NCBI GenBank assembly: GCA_002381645.1
Contig: DFXE01000001.1
Coordinates: 311,479 to 375,478, forward strand
DNA from: Bacteroidales bacterium UBA4116
GTDB lineage: Bacteria > Bacteroidota > Bacteroidia > Bacteroidales > Tannerellaceae
DNA: 64,000 bases
Direction of reading: 5' to 3'
Below, piece after piece: positions 62,042 through 64,000 of this stretch (its first letter is position 1; the number at the start of each line of letters is the position of its first letter). Made by a program: the position numbers and the translations under genes. The notes under the pieces were generated by a model. The model saw only the letters and a program-made list of their open reading frames with translations, was not told the origin of the DNA and made no database searches.

Positions 62042-63709
62042 CTAATAATGAAATTTACCACCACCAAGAAATTCACGCAATAAAGAAGTACCCGGCAATT
62101 CCTGGTCGGAGATATAGTTGAAATAACGTAGAAAACGTAACAGCCTGTAAGCTTCAGCGTTCTCTTTATCCGATTCCCTTACTTCTGCTAAAATAGGTTC
62201 GGCAAACCGTCGAAGAGCTGCCAATTCATAAAGCATTGCACTATTAAACATAGAATCGGCCGTTTCCTGATAAGGAAATATCCATTTATCTTCTCCTCTT
62301 CTTACACTTCCCCACCTGGAAATCGTATCTTTTGCTGAATATCCCCGGTATTGGTAATCTCTGATAATACGACGTAAAAGACGGTTATCGGTAGTAGGAA
62401 TCCAGTTATGATTATCTAATGAAATAGACGTCAGTGCAGATACATATACTTTATATTTATATTTATCTTCAATATGAGCTGTTAATTCAGGGTTCAACGC
62501 ATGTATTCCTTCTATTATAAGCAGTGAATTTTTCTTAAGGTGTAGTTTTTTACCTTTATAGATACGTGTACCGGTAGTAAAACTATAGGTCGGCAGATCT
62601 ATTTCCTCACCGGAAAGAAGCTTTTGCATATCGCTGTTAAAATATAGAAGATCTAATGCATACAACGATTCGAAATCGTAATCACCATGCTCATCCCTAG
62701 GCGTATCCACCCTATTCAGGAAATAATCATCAAGTGAAATACTTACAGGATGATAAAGATGTGTAATTAACTGAATTCCTAAACGCTGAGTAAAAGTTGT
62801 TTTACCGGAAGAAGACGGTCCGGAGATCAGAATAATACGCAACCCGTCATCATATCTGTCGGCTATTTTTTCAGCTATTTTGGCAACTTGCTTTTCCTGC
62901 ATAGCTTCTGATACCATTACAATTTCCGAGGTATGACCTTTTTCAATTGCCAGATTCAAATCACCTACATTATCCAGTCCTAAGGTTCGCTGTAATGTCA
63001 GATGTTCCTTATATACTTCAAACATTTTATCCTGCCGGATAACCGGTTGTAACTCGTTCGGGTTTATTTTCTGGGGAATGCGCAGCAATACACCATCAAA
63101 ATAAGGAACTATATCAAAGAGGTGTATGTATCCCGTAGAAGGTGTCAGACATCCGTAAAAAAAATTAATATATCCGTCCAGTTCGTAATAAGAGGTATAT
63201 GCCATTCCGGCCGTTTCAATCAACCGTGCCTTATCTTCCATCCCACGTTCTCGAAAAAGGATTGCCGCATCAGATGTACGAACGCTTTTATGATGAAAAG
63301 GAATATCAGCAGCTATAATTTCCTGCATCCTTTTTTTTATTTTTTCTATTGTTACTTCATCCATAGCTTTACCATTATGAATAACACAGTAATAACCTTT
63401 CGAAATGGGATGCTCCAAATTTAACGTGGCTGTCGGTAATATGTCATATACCGCTTTTGAAAAGATATGACAAAGAGAACGTACATAAGTACGCAATCCA
63501 GACTGCCTTGTAAAATCCATAAATTCAATATCTTTCGGTTGCCAGCAACGATAATTGAGTCCTTCCACTTTATTATTTACAAGGGCATTCATGGGGCGGT
63601 ATTTCAATGGAGAATCAACCAGCTCATATACTTCGAGCAGTGTTGAACCCGCGGGTACTTCCTTGTATTGGCTATTATTTTTGCAATAAATTGTGATCGT
63701 TGTATCCAT
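62042..63709 (-). CDS. Uridine-kinase-like nucleoside kinase with TGS/ThrRS-like N-terminus
   Basis: A 555-residue fusion. Residues 1-65 look like a TGS domain (ITIYCKNNSQYKEV). Residues 70-230 resemble the second additional domain of threonyl-tRNA synthetase (YYCVIHNGKAMDE). Residues 280-490 form a P-loop kinase: Walker A ISGPSSSGKTTF near 294, SLDDYFLNR near 330 and LIIEGIHALNPEL near 400, like uridine/phosphoribulokinase family members. Such fusions occur in Bacteroidetes and Firmicutes as nucleoside kinases. The biological substrate of this one is not known. Confidence 0.85.
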   Translation of the reverse strand: MDTTITIYCKNNSQYKEVPAGSTLLEVYELVDSPLKYRPMNALVNNKVEGLNYRCWQPKDIEFMDFTRQSGLRTYVRSLCHIFSKAVYDILPTATLNLEHPISKGYYCVIHNGKAMDEVTIEKIKKRMQEIIAADIPFHHKSVRTSDAAILFRERGMEDKARLIETAGMAYTSYYELDGYINFFYGCLTPSTGYIHLFDIVPYFDGVLLRIPQKINPNELQPVIRQDKMFEVYKEHLTLQRTLGLDNVGDLNLAIEKGHTSEIVMVSEAMQEKQVAKIAEKIADRYDDGLRIILISGPSSSGKTTFTQRLGIQLITHLYHPVSISLDDYFLNRVDTPRDEHGDYDFESLYALDLLYFNSDMQKLLSGEEIDLPTYSFTTGTRIYKGKKLHLKKNSLLIIEGIHALNPELTAHIEDKYKYKVYVSALTSISLDNHNWIPTTDNRLLRRIIRDYQYRGYSAKDTISRWGSVRRGEDKWIFPYQETADSMFNSAMLYELAALRRFAEPILAEVRESDKENAEAYRLLRFLRYFNYISDQELPGTSLLREFLGGGKFHY

Positions 63710-63729
63710 GGTAATTCAGTTATTATTTG

Positions 63730-63737
63730 TAGTTTTG
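63730..63737 (+). promoter_or_regulatory. Candidate -7 element for the Na/Pi cotransporter gene
   Basis: TAGTTTTG is an exact TAnnTTTG match, 56 bases before the ATG at 63794. It lies in the divergent gap with the nucleoside kinase gene. Confidence 0.45.
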
Positions 63738-63793
63738 CCGGATAAAAATAAGAATATTAATCGGATAGGATGTCCGCCCAAATGTTTTTTTAG

Positions 63794-64000
63794 ATGGATT
63801 ATTCATTTTTAGACTTTCTGACTCTCATCGGGGCTTTAGGTATGTTCCTTTATGGAATGAAAATAATGAGTGAGGGATTGCAGAAAGTTGCCGGAGATAA
63901 GCTTCGAAGCATACTCTCCGTTATGACCACAAACCGTTTCACCGGCGTTCTGACCGGTATACTCATCACAGCCCTGATTCAATCGTCAAGTGCAACCACA
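63794..64000 (+). CDS. Na/Pi cotransporter family protein, N-terminal part (cut by window edge)
   Basis: The frame from the ATG at 63794 is open to the window edge (69 codons). It reads a first helix LTLIGALGMFLYGMKIM, then SEGLQKVAGDKLRSIL, and ends at the QSSSATT signature of PF02690 (NptA-like). The family brings in phosphate with sodium; some bacterial members carry a C-terminal PhoU domain. The C-terminal part is not visible. Confidence 0.88.
   Translation, partial: MDYSFLDFLTLIGALGMFLYGMKIMSEGLQKVAGDKLRSILSVMTTNRFTGVLTGILITALIQSSSATT

Overview
The window looks like chromosome of a Bacteroidales bacterium (phylum Bacteroidota). The evidence is a hybrid two-component regulator of the HTCS type, DUF3943 and DUF6268 outer-membrane barrels, lipoprotein glycoside hydrolases, a YfhO membrane protein, and many start-proximal copies of the Bacteroidetes -7 promoter element TAnnTTTG. 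No rRNA, tRNA, CRISPR array, insertion sequence or phage gene was recognised. Roughly the first 37 kb is of moderate GC. The part from about 47 to 61 kb is clearly AT-rich.

Layout. (1) 1-4036, minus strand: a small sugar locus with a ROK/NagC-type regulator, a GlcNAc 2-epimerase-like enzyme, a Tat-exported DUF4434 lipoprotein and the start of a sugar-porter MFS permease. (2) 4037-4725: a non-coding stretch with a nested G-rich inverted repeat and a strong terminator. (3) 4726-9927, minus strand: an FN3-like repeat lipoprotein, then a compact operon reading barrel protein, degenerate LytS-like kinase, intact LytS-like kinase, LytTR response regulator. (4) 10160-14881: dnaE, trxA and mnmD. (5) 15012-29960: a carbohydrate-utilisation locus without SusC/SusD, with an HTCS regulator, a DUF3943 barrel, a glutaminase-like protein fused to GH43, two GH2 enzymes and a GH127-type enzyme; arabinose-containing glycans are the likely target. 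(6) 29961-30447: a convergent intergenic region with four 16-bp palindromes repeated every 22 bp. (7) 30448-37017: a TPR protein, an NhaC-type antiporter, a dicarboxylate/amino-acid symporter and an M16 protease.

(8) 37260-44412, plus strand: ahcY leads a tightly packed operon with three enzymes of GDP-D-glycero-D-manno-heptose synthesis (kinase, guanylyltransferase, phosphatase) and three glycosyltransferases. (9) 44409-46925: YfhO. (10) 47032-60940: a surface-polysaccharide locus. One plus-strand glycosyltransferase faces a 12-gene minus-strand operon with a Wzx-type flippase, an FkbM methyltransferase, the CDP-3,6-dideoxyhexose enzymes RfbH, RfbF and RfbG, an SDR reductase, an acetolactate-synthase-like TPP enzyme, four glycosyltransferases and a second methyltransferase. 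A TPP enzyme next to RfbF/G/H and an SDR is the logic of CDP-yersiniose (branched-chain sugar) synthesis, and it is the best candidate for a little-described system here. (11) 61160-64000: a DMT permease, a TGS-like/nucleoside kinase fusion and the start of a Na/Pi cotransporter.

Most interesting points: the 22-bp-period palindrome array; a kinase paralogue that has lost its phosphoacceptor His and ATP-site residues but stays overlapped with an intact kinase; the putative branched-sugar pathway; and the GtaA-like/GH43 fusion. All family assignments come from reading motifs by eye; no database search was possible.
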